Assembly (NCBI RefSeq): GCF_900018785.1
Contig: NZ_FCOY01000007.1
Span: 1,102,632 to 1,166,631 of the forward strand
Source of the DNA: Xanthomonas massiliensis
Lineage (GTDB): Bacteria > Pseudomonadota > Gammaproteobacteria > Xanthomonadales > Xanthomonadaceae
Direction of reading: 5' to 3'
Length of the DNA stretch: 64,000 nucleotides
The position numbers and the translations under genes are program-made. This document shows positions 36,091 through 43,862 of this stretch, piece after piece. The notes beneath the pieces were generated by a model. It saw only the letters and a list, made by a program, of their open reading frames with translations. It was not told the DNA's origin and did not search any database. The first letter of the stretch is position 1. Every line of letters begins with the position of its first letter.

Positions 36091-36211
36091 GGGGAAACCT
36101 CGGGGGAAGAAGAAGGCGGGAGGAAGGACGCGCGCGATGCCCGCTGCAGGCGTCGCGGCGACGGCCGCGGGCCGGGCGGGCATGCCGCGGACGGCCGCGA
36201 CGACCCGCGGG

Positions 36212-36233
36212 AACGTCCCGCACACGGGACGTT
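36212..36233. promoter_or_regulatory. Palindrome AACGTCCCG-N4-CGGGACGTT upstream of the efflux operon
   Basis: The two 9-bp arms (36212-36220 and 36225-36233) match perfectly around CACA. A further half-site-like CGGGACAA follows within about 20 bp. It lies 122 bases before the adaptor start, where it could be a repressor operator or a leader hairpin. The bound protein is unknown. Confidence 0.6.
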
Positions 36234-36503
36234 TACTCCCGCATCCGGGACAATCGCGCCGCACAGCGGACGCCGCCCGGCACCGGACCGAGCCTTCCGG
36301 CCGGCATCCGGGCGAGGCCGCGATGCCGGCGCGGATCCTCGCCAGACCGTGCCGGCGCCGGCGTTGACGCCGATCGCCGCCGGGAAGGAGGCGATCGCGG
36401 TGGCTTCATGGCGATGCAATGCGTGGCCGGGCCAGGCATGGAAGTCCATGGCGGCACTCTCGGGAAGTAGGGACAGGCGCCAAGCTACGCCGCGAACCCG
36501 TAC

Positions 36504-36531
36504 TTGATTAGTCTGGATTTAGGGGAATAAT
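36504..36531 (+). promoter_or_regulatory. Putative sigma-70 promoter of the LysR gene
   Basis: TTGATT (36504-36509) and AATAAT (36526-36531) are 16 bases apart and match the -35 and -10 consensus at 4/6 and 5/6. They fall in the most AT-rich stretch around and end about 50 bases before ATG 36583. GATTA (36506-36510) and TAATC (36528-36532) form an inverted pair over the same element, which could be a LysR autoregulatory site. Confidence 0.6.
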
Positions 36532-36541
36532 CGTCCCTCCC

Positions 36542-36565
36542 CTGGTCCAATCCTCTGGTCCAATC
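36542..36565 (+). repeat. 13-bp tandem repeat in the lysR leader
   Basis: CTGGTCCAATC occurs at 36542-36552 and again at 36555-36565, with a 13-bp period, just before the GGAG ribosome binding site of the LysR gene. It may be a protein-binding or translational control element. Nothing else in the window repeats it. Confidence 0.7.
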
Positions 36566-36582
36566 CCCCGCCCGGAGTCCGC

Positions 36583-37602
36583 ATGTCCCACGATCTCAAC
36601 GACAGCCTGATCTTCGTGAAGGTGGTCGAGCAGGGCAGCTTCATCGCCGCGGCCAACGCCCTCGGCCTGCCCAAGACCACGGTCAGCCGCAAGGTGCAGG
36701 AACTGGAGCAGCGCCTCGGCGCGCGCCTGCTGCACCGGACCACGCGCCGCATCGGCCTGACCGAGGCCGGTTCGGTCTACCACGACCATTGCCGGCGCAT
36801 CGCGCGCGAGCTGGACGAGGCCGAGAGTGCGGTCAGCCAGCTGCAGTCCGGCCCGCGCGGCTGGCTGCGCTTCACCGTGCCCTACTCGATCGGCATCACC
36901 TGGATCGCGCCGCTGCTGGGCGAGTTCCACGCGCGCTATCCGGAGATCCAGCTGGACATGCACCTGGGCAACGAGACCCTGGACCTGATCGCCGGCGAGG
37001 CCGACCTGGCGCTGCGCGTGGGCCCGCTGCCCGATTCCAACCTGGTCGCGCGCAAGCTCGGCAGCCTGCGCAGCCAGGTATTCGCCAGCCCGTCCTACGT
37101 GGCCCGCTACGGCGAGCCGCAGCACCCGGACGAACTGCAGGCCCACCGCACCCTGGCGATGCGCAAGAACCGCAACGTCCACAACAACCGCTTCTTCTGG
37201 ACGCTCAGCGACGGCGGCGAGCTGCGCGAGTTCCCGGTCAACCCGCTGGTGGTCGCCAACGACCCGACCGCGCTGAACGGGGCGATGGTCTGCGGCGAGG
37301 GGCTGATGCTGACCGGCGACGTGATGGCCAAGCCGTTCGTGGAGTCGGGCATGGTGCAGCGCGTGCTGGCTGGCTGGACCGGGCCGGCGTACGACTTCAA
37401 CGCGGTGTTCGCCGGCGGCCGGCTGGTCTCGCCCAAGGTGCGCGCGTTCGTCGACTTCCTGGTCGAGCGGCTCAACTTCGACGCCAGCTACATGCTGGCG
37501 CAGTGCCCGACGGCGCGGCTGGTCGCGCGGCAGGCCTGCGACGAGGCCAGCGCACTGCAGGCCGCGGGCAAGCGCATCCTGGAGAAGGCCACCGCCGAGT
37601 GA
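36583..37602 (+). CDS. LysR-family regulator divergent from the RND efflux operon
   Basis: This protein of 339 residues has an N-terminal winged helix (LNDSLIFVKVVEQGSFIAAANALGL, KTTVSRKVQELEQRLGARLLHRTTRR) and a CrgA-type effector domain (about 95-300, SIGITWIAPLLGEFHARYPEIQLD, ADLALRVG). A C-terminal tail of about 35 residues extends past the usual length. GGAG precedes the ATG. Its position facing an adaptor-pump-channel operon parallels MexT, BpeT and SmeRv, LysR activators of MexEF-OprN-type pumps. It is therefore the likely regulator of this pump. Confidence 0.92.
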   Translation: MSHDLNDSLIFVKVVEQGSFIAAANALGLPKTTVSRKVQELEQRLGARLLHRTTRRIGLTEAGSVYHDHCRRIARELDEAESAVSQLQSGPRGWLRFTVPYSIGITWIAPLLGEFHARYPEIQLDMHLGNETLDLIAGEADLALRVGPLPDSNLVARKLGSLRSQVFASPSYVARYGEPQHPDELQAHRTLAMRKNRNVHNNRFFWTLSDGGELREFPVNPLVVANDPTALNGAMVCGEGLMLTGDVMAKPFVESGMVQRVLAGWTGPAYDFNAVFAGGRLVSPKVRAFVDFLVERLNFDASYMLAQCPTARLVARQACDEASALQAAGKRILEKATAE

Positions 37603-37622
37603 GCCGGCGCGGGGGCGCCGGC
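37603..37622 (+). terminator. Stem-loop directly after the LysR gene
   Basis: GCCGGCGC (37603-37610) and GCGCCGGC (37615-37622) form a perfect 8-bp stem with a GGGG loop, starting on the base after the stop codon. It is likely a terminator between lysR and the convergent SDR gene, though no T run follows. Confidence 0.5.
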
Positions 37623-37760
37623 CGGCGCCGCCGCCACGCCGTCATTCGCGGGGTACCGGCGGCCGGCATCGGCCGTGGCCTGCAGGGCCCCGGGCGCCGC
37701 GCACGCCCGTAGGTGCTTTGCCCGGCCGCATCGCCGACGCGATGCGGCGCAGGCGCCGGC

Positions 37761-38513
37761 TCAGTAGACCTGGCTGGTCGGGCGGAACAGCAATTCGTTG
37801 ACGTCCACGTCCTCGGGCTGGGACATGGCGAACTCCACCATCCGCGCGAACGCGTCGGCGGGAATGGCGCCGCCGCGGTACATCGCCTCCACCGCCTTGC
37901 GCACCTCCGGCGCGGTCACGCTCTCGGGCAGCTCGGTGGCCACCAGCCCGGGCGAGATGATGGTGGTGCGGATGTTCCAGGGCTTGACCTCCTGGCGCAG
38001 GCCCTCGCTGATCACCCGCACCGCGTGCTTGGTGGCCGAGTACACCGCGGTGCCGGCGCGCACCTTGTGGCCGGCCACCGAGGACACGTTGATGATGTGG
38101 CCCGAGCGCTGCGCCTGCATCGGCGGCAGCGCGGCGGCGATGCCGTAGAGCACGCCCTTGATGTTGACGTCGACCATCCGCTCCCAGTCCTCGACGCGGC
38201 GCTCGGCCAGCTCCGACAGCGGCATCAGCCCGGCGTTGTTGAGCATCACGTCGAGGCGGCCGAACCGCTGCAGGGCCAGGTCCACCAGCGCCTGCACCTG
38301 CGCGCACGCGGTGACGTCGGTGGCCAGCACCTCCACCTGTGCCCCGCCCTGGCGCAGGCGCGCGGCCAGGGCCTGCAGCCGCTCCAGGCGGCGCGCGCCC
38401 AGCACCAGCCGGGCGCCGCGCGCGGCCAGGCGCTCGGCGGCGGCCTCGCCCAGGCCGCTGCTGGCGCCGGTGATCACCACCACCTTGCCGTGGATGCCGT
38501 CGTTCTCGCTCAT
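37761..38513 (-). CDS. Short-chain dehydrogenase/reductase
   Basis: This 250-residue classical SDR has the cofactor motif [12 protein letters not shown] (about 15-26), the NNAG motif (LNNAGLMPL), catalytic Ser in INVSSVAG and the Tyr-Lys pair in [18 protein letters not shown] follows. The acidic/basic pattern after beta-2 (GARRLERL) suggests NADP(H). SDRs of this kind reduce small carbonyls or quinones. GGAG precedes the ATG. It converges on the efflux LysR gene. SDR genes accompany SmeVWX-type pumps, so a link to the pump substrate is possible but unproven. Confidence 0.9.
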   Translation of the reverse strand: MSENDGIHGKVVVITGASSGLGEAAAERLAARGARLVLGARRLERLQALAARLRQGGAQVEVLATDVTACAQVQALVDLALQRFGRLDVMLNNAGLMPLSELAERRVEDWERMVDVNIKGVLYGIAAALPPMQAQRSGHIINVSSVAGHKVRAGTAVYSATKHAVRVISEGLRQEVKPWNIRTTIISPGLVATELPESVTAPEVRKAVEAMYRGGAIPADAFARMVEFAMSQPEDVDVNELLFRPTSQVY

Positions 38514-38588
38514 CGCCTGTCTCCTTGCATGGAAAACCGAACCGGGATGCAGGGTAGCGCGCCGCCCCGGGCGCGCGGCGAATGGCCC

Positions 38589-39242
38589 TCAGGGCATCGC
38601 CCGGGATCCGGGCCGGGTCGCCGGCGCGAGCTGGCGGTCGTGCAGGCGCGAGAACAGCAGCAGCGAGACGATCGCCCCGCACAGGCACAGGAACATGTCC
38701 CACTGCGTGTCCCACACGTCGCCCTGGGTGGCGAGGAAGGCGTCGGCATCGGCGCCCCAGGCCAGCGCCGCCCACCATTCCAGCAATTCGAAGAACGCCG
38801 AGAAGCTCAGGCACGCGGCCAGCACCAGGTAGACCAGCCAGCCGCCGCGGCGCAGCGGGGTGCGGCGCAGCAGCAGTTCGCGCGCCAGGATCGCCGGGAC
38901 GAGGCCCTGCATCAGGTGGCCGAGCCGGTCCCATGGATTGCGCTGGGTACCGAGCAGGTGCTGCAGCCAGAAACCGCCCGGGGTCTGCGCGTAGGTGTAG
39001 GTGCCGCCGTGGATCAGCACCAGCGCGTGCAGCGCCAGCAGCCAGCACAGCAGCCGCGTCAGCGGGAAGCGCGGCCAGGCCCAGGCCAGCAGCGGCAGCG
39101 CGGCGATCACCCACACCACCTCCATCAGCCAGGTCAGGCGGTCGCGCGGGGCGATGCCCGACAGCACCAGCGCCAGGGCCACGCCCCACCACAGCAGGCC
39201 GCGCTCCAGGCGCCCGGGCACGCCGGCCGGCAGCGCGCTCAC
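38589..39242 (-). CDS. DUF2238 (YjdF-like) integral membrane protein
   Basis: This protein of 217 residues has about six membrane helices and the DUF2238 hallmarks: HGGTYTYAQTPGGFW, NPWDRLGHLMQGLVPA and SFSAFFELLEWW, then DVWDTQWDMF. The GTG start at 39242 overlaps the Lrp gene stop (GTGA), so the two are co-translated. The function of the family is unknown; the conserved His, Asp and Glu residues near the membrane face hint at metal or proton handling. The short C-terminus is basic. Confidence 0.87.
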   Translation of the reverse strand: MSALPAGVPGRLERGLLWWGVALALVLSGIAPRDRLTWLMEVVWVIAALPLLAWAWPRFPLTRLLCWLLALHALVLIHGGTYTYAQTPGGFWLQHLLGTQRNPWDRLGHLMQGLVPAILARELLLRRTPLRRGGWLVYLVLAACLSFSAFFELLEWWAALAWGADADAFLATQGDVWDTQWDMFLCLCGAIVSLLLFSRLHDRQLAPATRPGSRAMP

Positions 39243-39718
39243 GCCAGGTGCCCCAGCGGCACCGCGCCGATCTGCTTGACAGTGCGCAGCACGAAGCTGG
39301 AATTGACGTCGGCCACGCCGGCGGCGTTGAGCAGGCGGTCCAGCAGGAACGTGGAGAAGTGCGCCAGGTCGCGCACCATCACGTGCAGCAGGTAGTCCAT
39401 GTCGCCGGTCAGGGCGTGGCAGGCCACCACCTCGTCCCAGCCGGCCACCGCCTCGGCGAAGCGCTCCACGCCGTCGTGGCCGTGTTTCTCCAGCTGCACG
39501 CGCACGAACGCCTGCAGGCCCAGGCCCACCGCCTGCGGCGGCACCCGCGCGGCGTAGCCGGCGATGATCCCGGCCGCCTCCAGGCGCTGCACCCGGCGCA
39601 GGCAGGCCGAGGGCGACAGCCGGACCTGCGCGGCGATGTCGGCGTTGCTGGCGCGGCCTTGCTGCTGCAGCAGCGCCAGCAGGCGCAGGTCGGTGCGGTC
39701 CAGGGGGGTCGCGGCCAT
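39239..39718 (-). CDS. Lrp/AsnC-family transcriptional regulator
   Basis: This 159-residue protein has an N-terminal helix-turn-helix (about 5-55: LDRTDLRLLALLQQQGRASNADIAAQV, SPSACLRRVQRLEAAGII) and a RAM ligand-binding domain (about 70-150, ACHALTGDMDYLLHVMV). It faces phhA across 129 bp that carry three TTGCG palindromes. Lrp-type regulators bind amino acids, so phenylalanine or tyrosine sensing to control phhA is plausible. It also controls, or is simply linked to, the overlapping DUF2238 gene. Confidence 0.92.
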   Translation of the reverse strand: MAATPLDRTDLRLLALLQQQGRASNADIAAQVRLSPSACLRRVQRLEAAGIIAGYAARVPPQAVGLGLQAFVRVQLEKHGHDGVERFAEAVAGWDEVVACHALTGDMDYLLHVMVRDLAHFSTFLLDRLLNAAGVADVNSSFVLRTVKQIGAVPLGHLA

Positions 39719-39722
39719 CGTT

Positions 39723-39800
39723 TGTTGCCTCGCAACACGGATTTACGCAACAAGATTGCGTCACGGCCGCCCCTGCGCGCAACTTCGCAAGCCCGTTGCG
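39723..39800. promoter_or_regulatory. Three TTGCG-type palindromes between lrp and phhA
   Basis: TGTTGC-N3-GCAACA (39723-39737), ACGCAA-N5-TTGCGT (39745-39761) and CGCAA-N5-TTGCG (39786-39800) are perfect inverted repeats sharing the core GCAA/TTGC. Centres are about 23 and 40 bp apart. Multiple phased sites are typical of Lrp-family octamers that wrap DNA. They sit directly upstream of both start codons. Confidence 0.75.
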
Positions 39801-39847
39801 GCCATTGCCCGCTAGGATTGCAGGAACCACCGCGCAGGAGCCGGGCG

Positions 39848-40738
39848 ATGAACGAAACCCCGCGTCGCGTCGAACGCCAGCACACCGACAAGGGCTACGT
39901 GCCGGTCTACACCACCGCCGTCGTCGAGCAGCCGTGGGAGCGCTACGGCGCCGACGACCACGCCACCTGGGGCACGCTGTACCAGCGCCAGCGCGAACTG
40001 CTGGTGGACCGCGCCTGCGCCGAGTTCCTGCAGGCGCAGGACGAGATGGGCATGAGCCCGCACGCGATCCCGCGCTTCGAGCAGCTCAACGAGGTGCTGG
40101 GCGCGGCCACCGGCTGGACCCTGGTCGGGGTGGAGGGCCTGCTGCCGGAGCTGGACTTCTTCGACCACCTGGCGCACCGCCGCTTCCCGGTGACCTGGTG
40201 GATCCGCCGCCCGGACCAGATCGACTACATCGCCGAGCCGGACCTGTTCCACGACCTGTTCGGCCACGTGCCGCTGCTGATGAACCCGCTGTTCGCCGAC
40301 TACATGCAGGCCTACGGCCGCGGCGGGGTGAAGGCGCACGGCATCGGCCCGGAGGCGCTGGCGCACCTGACACGGCTGTACTGGTACACGGTGGAGTTCG
40401 GCCTGATCGACACCCCGGCGGGGCTGCGCATCTACGGCGCCGGCATCGTCTCCTCGGCGGGCGAATCGCGGCACGCGCTGGAGTCGGCCGCGCCCAACCG
40501 CATCGGCTTCGACCTGGAGCGGATCATGCGCACCCGCTACCGCATCGACAGCTACCAGAAGACCTACTTCGTCATCGACGGCTTCGCGCAGCTGATGGCC
40601 GCCACCGCACCGGACTTCGCCCCGATCTACGCCGGCCTGGCCGAGCAGGCGCACCTGCCGGCCGGCACCGTGCTGGACGCGGACCGCGTGTTCCAGCGCG
40701 GCAGCGGCGAGGGCTGGAGCGCGGACGGCGACGTCTGA
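39848..40738 (+). CDS. phhA: Phenylalanine 4-monooxygenase (phenylalanine hydroxylase)
   Basis: This 296-residue bacterial-size aromatic amino acid hydroxylase converts phenylalanine to tyrosine using O2, tetrahydropterin and iron. The iron ligands are in place: both His in LFHDLFGHVPLL and the Glu in YWYTVEFGL. IPRFEQLNEVL, TWWIRRPDQIDYI and YGAGIVSSAGE are family motifs. The pterin recycling enzyme PhhB (pterin carbinolamine dehydratase) is not adjacent, so it must be elsewhere. An Lrp regulator is divergent, and the gene converges on the PepSY gene. Confidence 0.95.
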   Translation: MNETPRRVERQHTDKGYVPVYTTAVVEQPWERYGADDHATWGTLYQRQRELLVDRACAEFLQAQDEMGMSPHAIPRFEQLNEVLGAATGWTLVGVEGLLPELDFFDHLAHRRFPVTWWIRRPDQIDYIAEPDLFHDLFGHVPLLMNPLFADYMQAYGRGGVKAHGIGPEALAHLTRLYWYTVEFGLIDTPAGLRIYGAGIVSSAGESRHALESAAPNRIGFDLERIMRTRYRIDSYQKTYFVIDGFAQLMAATAPDFAPIYAGLAEQAHLPAGTVLDADRVFQRGSGEGWSADGDV

Positions 40739-40754
40739 GCCGGCGCGGGCTCAG
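40735..40754. terminator. Stem-loop made from both stop codons of phhA and the PepSY gene
   Basis: CTGAGCC (40735-40741) pairs with GGCTCAG (40748-40754) around GGCGCG. The left arm contains the phhA TGA and the right arm the PepSY TGA on the other strand. It can fold in either transcript and may end both. Confidence 0.45.
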
Positions 40755-42295
40755 GCCCGCGGCGGCAGTGCCCACACGCTGTTGGGATCACCGTGGCGCG
40801 CGCGGCGCAGGGTCGCGCGCGCCATCGTCCAGTAGCTCCAGGCCAGCAGCAGCGCGAACAGGTCCACCAGCACGATCGTGGCGCTGGACCACGGCGCCAC
40901 CGGGCCGCCGGCACCCATCAGGCCGGCCAGCGGCACCAGCGCGGTCAGCCCGGCGCAGGCCAGCAGCAGCTCGTACGCGCCGCGCGCGGTGGGCCGCAGC
41001 AGCGCCCACGCCAGCGCGGCCAGGAACACCGCGTAGTAGACGTACTTTTCCTGCCCCGGCGGCAACAGGCGCGCGGCGATGAACAGCGCCGACACCCCGG
41101 CGACGCAGCCCAGGCACACGCCCACGGTGAGCCGCGCCATCACCTGGGTGCGCACCGGCTGGCCGGGCTGGCGGCGCTTGCGCCGCGCCTCCACCCACAG
41201 CAGGTTGCCGCTGTAGAACAGGAACGCCCCGGCCAGGCCAAGCAGGAAGTACAGCCACTTCACCGGCGCATGGCCGAAGTTGCCGAAGTGCAGCGCCTGC
41301 AGGCCGCGCATCGACGCGGTGCCCGGCGACATCGTGCGCGGCTCCATCACCCGCAGCACCTTGCCGGTGGCCGCCTCCATCGCCACCCCGGCCAGAGTGT
41401 TGAGCCGGCGCTGGTCCTGGCTGCCGTAGACCTCCACGCGGGCGTTGGCGTCGCCGGCATCGTGGTAGGACAGGCTGTCGGGCACCAGGCCCGGGCTGGC
41501 CGCGCGCGCCCGCGCCAGCAGCGCGGCCACCGGCAGCGACGGCGCGGCTACCCGGGCCGCCTCCACGTGCGGGGTCAGCTCGAAATCCTGCTCCAGCAGC
41601 GGCATCAGCCGCTCGCCGAACACCAGGTACTGGAACGGCGTCAGCAGCAGCAGGCCCAGGCACAGCACCGCGCCGGACCAGGCGAAGACCACGTGGAACG
41701 GCAGCGACAGCATGCCGATCGCGTTGTGCGCGTCCTGCCACAGGCGCTTGGGGTTGCGCCCCGGCCGCAGCGCGAACAGGTCCTTCAGGAACACCGGCGC
41801 GTAGATCACCACGCCGCTGACCAGCGCCAGCCCGTAGAGGATGCTGACCACGCCGAACAGGTAGGTGCCGAAGGTGCGCGGCAGCCCGGCGGTGTAGTGC
41901 AGGTCGTAGAGGAAGTCGACGAAGCCGTTGCGCCACGGCAGCTCGCGCGGCACGCCGCCGGGGCCGGGCTCGAACAGGTGGCCGACGTCGCCGCCCGGCC
42001 CCTGCTCGTACCAGTACAGCCGCGGCACCGGGCCATGTTCGCCGGCCAGCACCAGGAACAGCGATTCGGCCGCGCGCGGGTGCCGGGCCAGCACCGCGTC
42101 CAGCAGCGCCTGCGCCGCCGGCGCCGGATCCGCTTCGGCCGCCGCCGCGCCGGCCGCGGGCCGCGGCCAGTCGTTGAGCTCGTGGCTGAACACGGTGAGC
42201 GCACCGGCGTAGAAGGCGATGAACAACGCCATGCCGGCGACCAGGCCGACCCAGGTGTGCACCGCCAGGAAGCTGCGCAGCGTCGCCGCCTTCAT
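40751..42295 (-). CDS. PepSY-associated transmembrane protein (iron-uptake reductase-like)
   Basis: This protein of 514 residues has an N-terminal membrane anchor (RSFLAVHTWVGLVAGMALFIAFYAGALTVF), periplasmic PepSY-like segments and further helices at about 185-215, 230-260 and four near the C-terminus. H-T-W-V-G and conserved His residues in helices (HNAIGMLSLPFHVVFAW, LHFGNFG) suggest haem binding. Relatives next to siderophore receptors (FoxB, PiuB types) are thought to reduce Fe3+-siderophores at the inner membrane. The start overlaps the upstream DUF3649 gene stop (ATGA). No siderophore receptor is linked here. Confidence 0.87.
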   Translation of the reverse strand: MKAATLRSFLAVHTWVGLVAGMALFIAFYAGALTVFSHELNDWPRPAAGAAAAEADPAPAAQALLDAVLARHPRAAESLFLVLAGEHGPVPRLYWYEQGPGGDVGHLFEPGPGGVPRELPWRNGFVDFLYDLHYTAGLPRTFGTYLFGVVSILYGLALVSGVVIYAPVFLKDLFALRPGRNPKRLWQDAHNAIGMLSLPFHVVFAWSGAVLCLGLLLLTPFQYLVFGERLMPLLEQDFELTPHVEAARVAAPSLPVAALLARARAASPGLVPDSLSYHDAGDANARVEVYGSQDQRRLNTLAGVAMEAATGKVLRVMEPRTMSPGTASMRGLQALHFGNFGHAPVKWLYFLLGLAGAFLFYSGNLLWVEARRKRRQPGQPVRTQVMARLTVGVCLGCVAGVSALFIAARLLPPGQEKYVYYAVFLAALAWALLRPTARGAYELLLACAGLTALVPLAGLMGAGGPVAPWSSATIVLVDLFALLLAWSYWTMARATLRRARHGDPNSVWALPPRA

Positions 42296-42564
42296 GGCGC
42301 CAGCTCCGTCCAGCCCAGCGCCTTGACCAGCTGCAGCAGGCCGAAGCACAGCAGCGTCGCCCCGCCCAGCCACAGCCAGGCGCGCAGGCCGCTGCGGCAG
42401 GCGAACGCCAGCGCCATCGTCCCGATCCACGCCGGGAACAGCATCAGCAGCCACGGCAGGGTGTTGACCTGCAGCGGGCCGGGCCACAGCAGCGCCGCCA
42501 GGCCGACCAGCAGCGTGGCCAGCGGCAGGCCGAGCACCGCGGCCGCCAGCGACTTAGCCCACAT
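42292..42564 (-). CDS. DUF3649 iron-uptake-associated small membrane protein
   Basis: This 90-residue protein has three membrane helices, typical of DUF3649, with AWIGTMALAFACRSGLRAWLWL near the end of the second. It is found with PepSY and DUF3325 genes in iron-siderophore uptake operons; its precise role is unknown. ATG 42564 and the GTG 42570 two codons upstream are both possible, and both overlap the end of the DUF3325 gene. The stop overlaps the PepSY start. Confidence 0.82.
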   Translation of the reverse strand: MWAKSLAAAVLGLPLATLLVGLAALLWPGPLQVNTLPWLLMLFPAWIGTMALAFACRSGLRAWLWLGGATLLCFGLLQLVKALGWTELAP

Positions 42565-42832
42565 CCGCACGCTCTCGGCGCAGGTGCCGCCAGGCGTCCA
42601 GGTACGGCAGCGCCACCGCGCCGAGCATGAACATGGTCAGCGCGGCGAACACGCCCGCCCAGGGGCCCAGCGCGGCGACGCCGCAGGCCAGCGCCAGCGC
42701 GGCGCAGGCCCAGGCGCCCAGCCGCAGCGCCCGCGCCCGGGTACGCCAGGCCGGGCGCAGGCGCTGGTGCGCGGTGGCCAGGTAGAACCCCAGCGCCGAC
42801 GCCAGCGCCAGCACCAGGTAGAGGACGGTCAC
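42554..42832 (-). CDS. DUF3325 small membrane protein
   Basis: This 92-residue protein has three hydrophobic helices and the DUF3325 pattern: YLATAHQRLRP after helix 1, and LRLGAWACAALALACGVAALG. It is the first gene of the DUF3325-DUF3649-PepSY run. The start is GTG 42832. A longer in-frame opening upstream is Arg-rich and unlikely. It is usually paired with siderophore systems and its function is unknown. Confidence 0.8.
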   Translation of the reverse strand: MTVLYLVLALASALGFYLATAHQRLRPAWRTRARALRLGAWACAALALACGVAALGPWAGVFAALTMFMLGAVALPYLDAWRHLRRERADVG

Positions 42833-43220
42833 GCCGCGGCCCCGCGGGACGCGCGGTACGGCTGGCCGGCAGCGGCCAACGGCGGCTCCCCGGGACTCGA
42901 CGGCAATGGCCCAACCCTGCACACGCGATGCACTCCGCAGACGGACGATGGCGGCATGGCGATGGCTGTGCCGGGCCGCCCTGCGGCGGCTTCGAGCTGC
43001 GCAATCTAGCAAAGCCGCCGCGGGGTCGCCATCGGCGGCGGCAGGCGCGGCGCGCCCAGCACGGCGGCGCGGCGGCGGCGATCGATGCCGCGCCGGGGCC
43101 GGCCATCGCCGCTACCGGGGCGAGGTCGGTGGCCAGGCACCTGCGGGCCGTGCGCACGGGCCGGCGACAGGGGCCGCCGGCAGCCACGCGTGGCCCCGTC
43201 CTGCCGGCCAGCCGGGCCCG
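42833..43220. other. 388-bp region upstream of the DUF3325 operon
   Basis: No gene is convincing here: the available frames give Ala/Arg-rich low-complexity translations. On the minus strand, TGCTAGATT near 43008 resembles an extended -10 element (TGN-TAGATT) and is the only AT-containing island, so the iron operon promoter is probably there. I found no clear Fur box. Confidence 0.5.
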
Positions 43221-43862
43221 CTAGATCACCCGCAGCGTGATCGCCTTGAGCACGGCGCGGGTGCGGTCGCGGGTGCCGAGCTTGTCGAGGATGGCCGAGA
43301 CGTAGTTCTTCACCGTGCCCTCGGCCAGGAACAGCGAGCGCGCGATCTCCTTGTTGGAATAGCCGCCGGCGAGCAGGCGCAGGATCGCCACCTCCTTCTC
43401 GCTGAAGGTGTCGCGCGGGGCGTCCTGGTCGCGGTACTGGTAGCGCGCGCGCACCGGGTCGGTGCTGACCGGCTGCAGCAAGGTGGCGCCGGCGGCGACG
43501 CGCTCGATCGCCTCGCGCAGGTCCTCCGGCGCGGCGTCCTTGAGCAGGAAGCCCTGGGCGCCGGCCTCGGTCGCGCGCAGCAGCAGGTCGGCCTCGTCGA
43601 AGGTGGTCAGCAGCAGCACCGGGGTACCGTCGCCGCGCGCGCGCAGCGCGGCCAGCGCGGCGATGCCGTCCATGCCGGGCATGCGGATGTCGCTGAGCAC
43701 CACGTCCACCGGGGTTTCGGGCAGGCGCGCGAGCAACTGCTCGCCGTCCTCGGCCTCGAACGCCACCACGATGCCCTGGTGCTCGAGCAGCGCGCGCAGG
43801 CCCGCGCGCACCAGGGCCTGGTCGTCGACCAGGGCCACGCGCGGGGGTGGCGCGGCGCTCAT
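43221..43862 (-). CDS. NarL/LuxR-type response regulator
   Basis: This 213-residue protein has a receiver domain (about 8-122) with the acidic pair in LVDDQ, the phospho-acceptor Asp in VVLSDIRMPGMDG (about 54), Thr in LLLTTFDE and Lys in FLLKDA. The LuxR helix-turn-helix at about 150-208 reads FSEKEVAILRLLAGGYSNKEIARSLFLAEGTVKNYVSAILDKLG. The start ATG overlaps the kinase stop (ATGA), so the pair is co-translated. It should bind DNA when phosphorylated. The nearest target candidates are the divergent protease-methyltransferase operon and its own promoter. Confidence 0.93.
   Translation of the reverse strand: MSAAPPPRVALVDDQALVRAGLRALLEHQGIVVAFEAEDGEQLLARLPETPVDVVLSDIRMPGMDGIAALAALRARGDGTPVLLLTTFDEADLLLRATEAGAQGFLLKDAAPEDLREAIERVAAGATLLQPVSTDPVRARYQYRDQDAPRDTFSEKEVAILRLLAGGYSNKEIARSLFLAEGTVKNYVSAILDKLGTRDRTRAVLKAITLRVI

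Larger units (their letters stand above)
36091..36582. other. 492-bp divergent region between the efflux operon and its LysR gene
   Basis: The efflux-proximal side is a long GC-rich leader with a perfect 9-bp palindrome at 36212-36233. The lysR-proximal side is AT-rich (36500-36535) and carries the clearest promoter here. In-frame ATG codons upstream of the adaptor start give only low-complexity Arg/Pro translations, so I see no further gene. Confidence 0.6.

Noticed and set aside
29636-36223. A 2195-codon open frame on the minus strand across the efflux operon
   Set aside because: It is out of frame with the pump, channel and adaptor genes and translates to Arg/Pro/Gly-rich low-complexity sequence. 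Such long shadow frames are expected in GC-rich coding DNA.
30928-36507. An 1859-codon open frame on the plus strand opposite the efflux genes
   Set aside because: It is antisense to three well-supported genes and has His/Arg/Gln-rich composition with no domain or ribosome binding site logic.
42833-43220. A possible additional gene in the 388-bp gap
   Set aside because: The frames there are Arg/Ala-rich, lack ribosome binding sites and overlap a promoter-like AT island.
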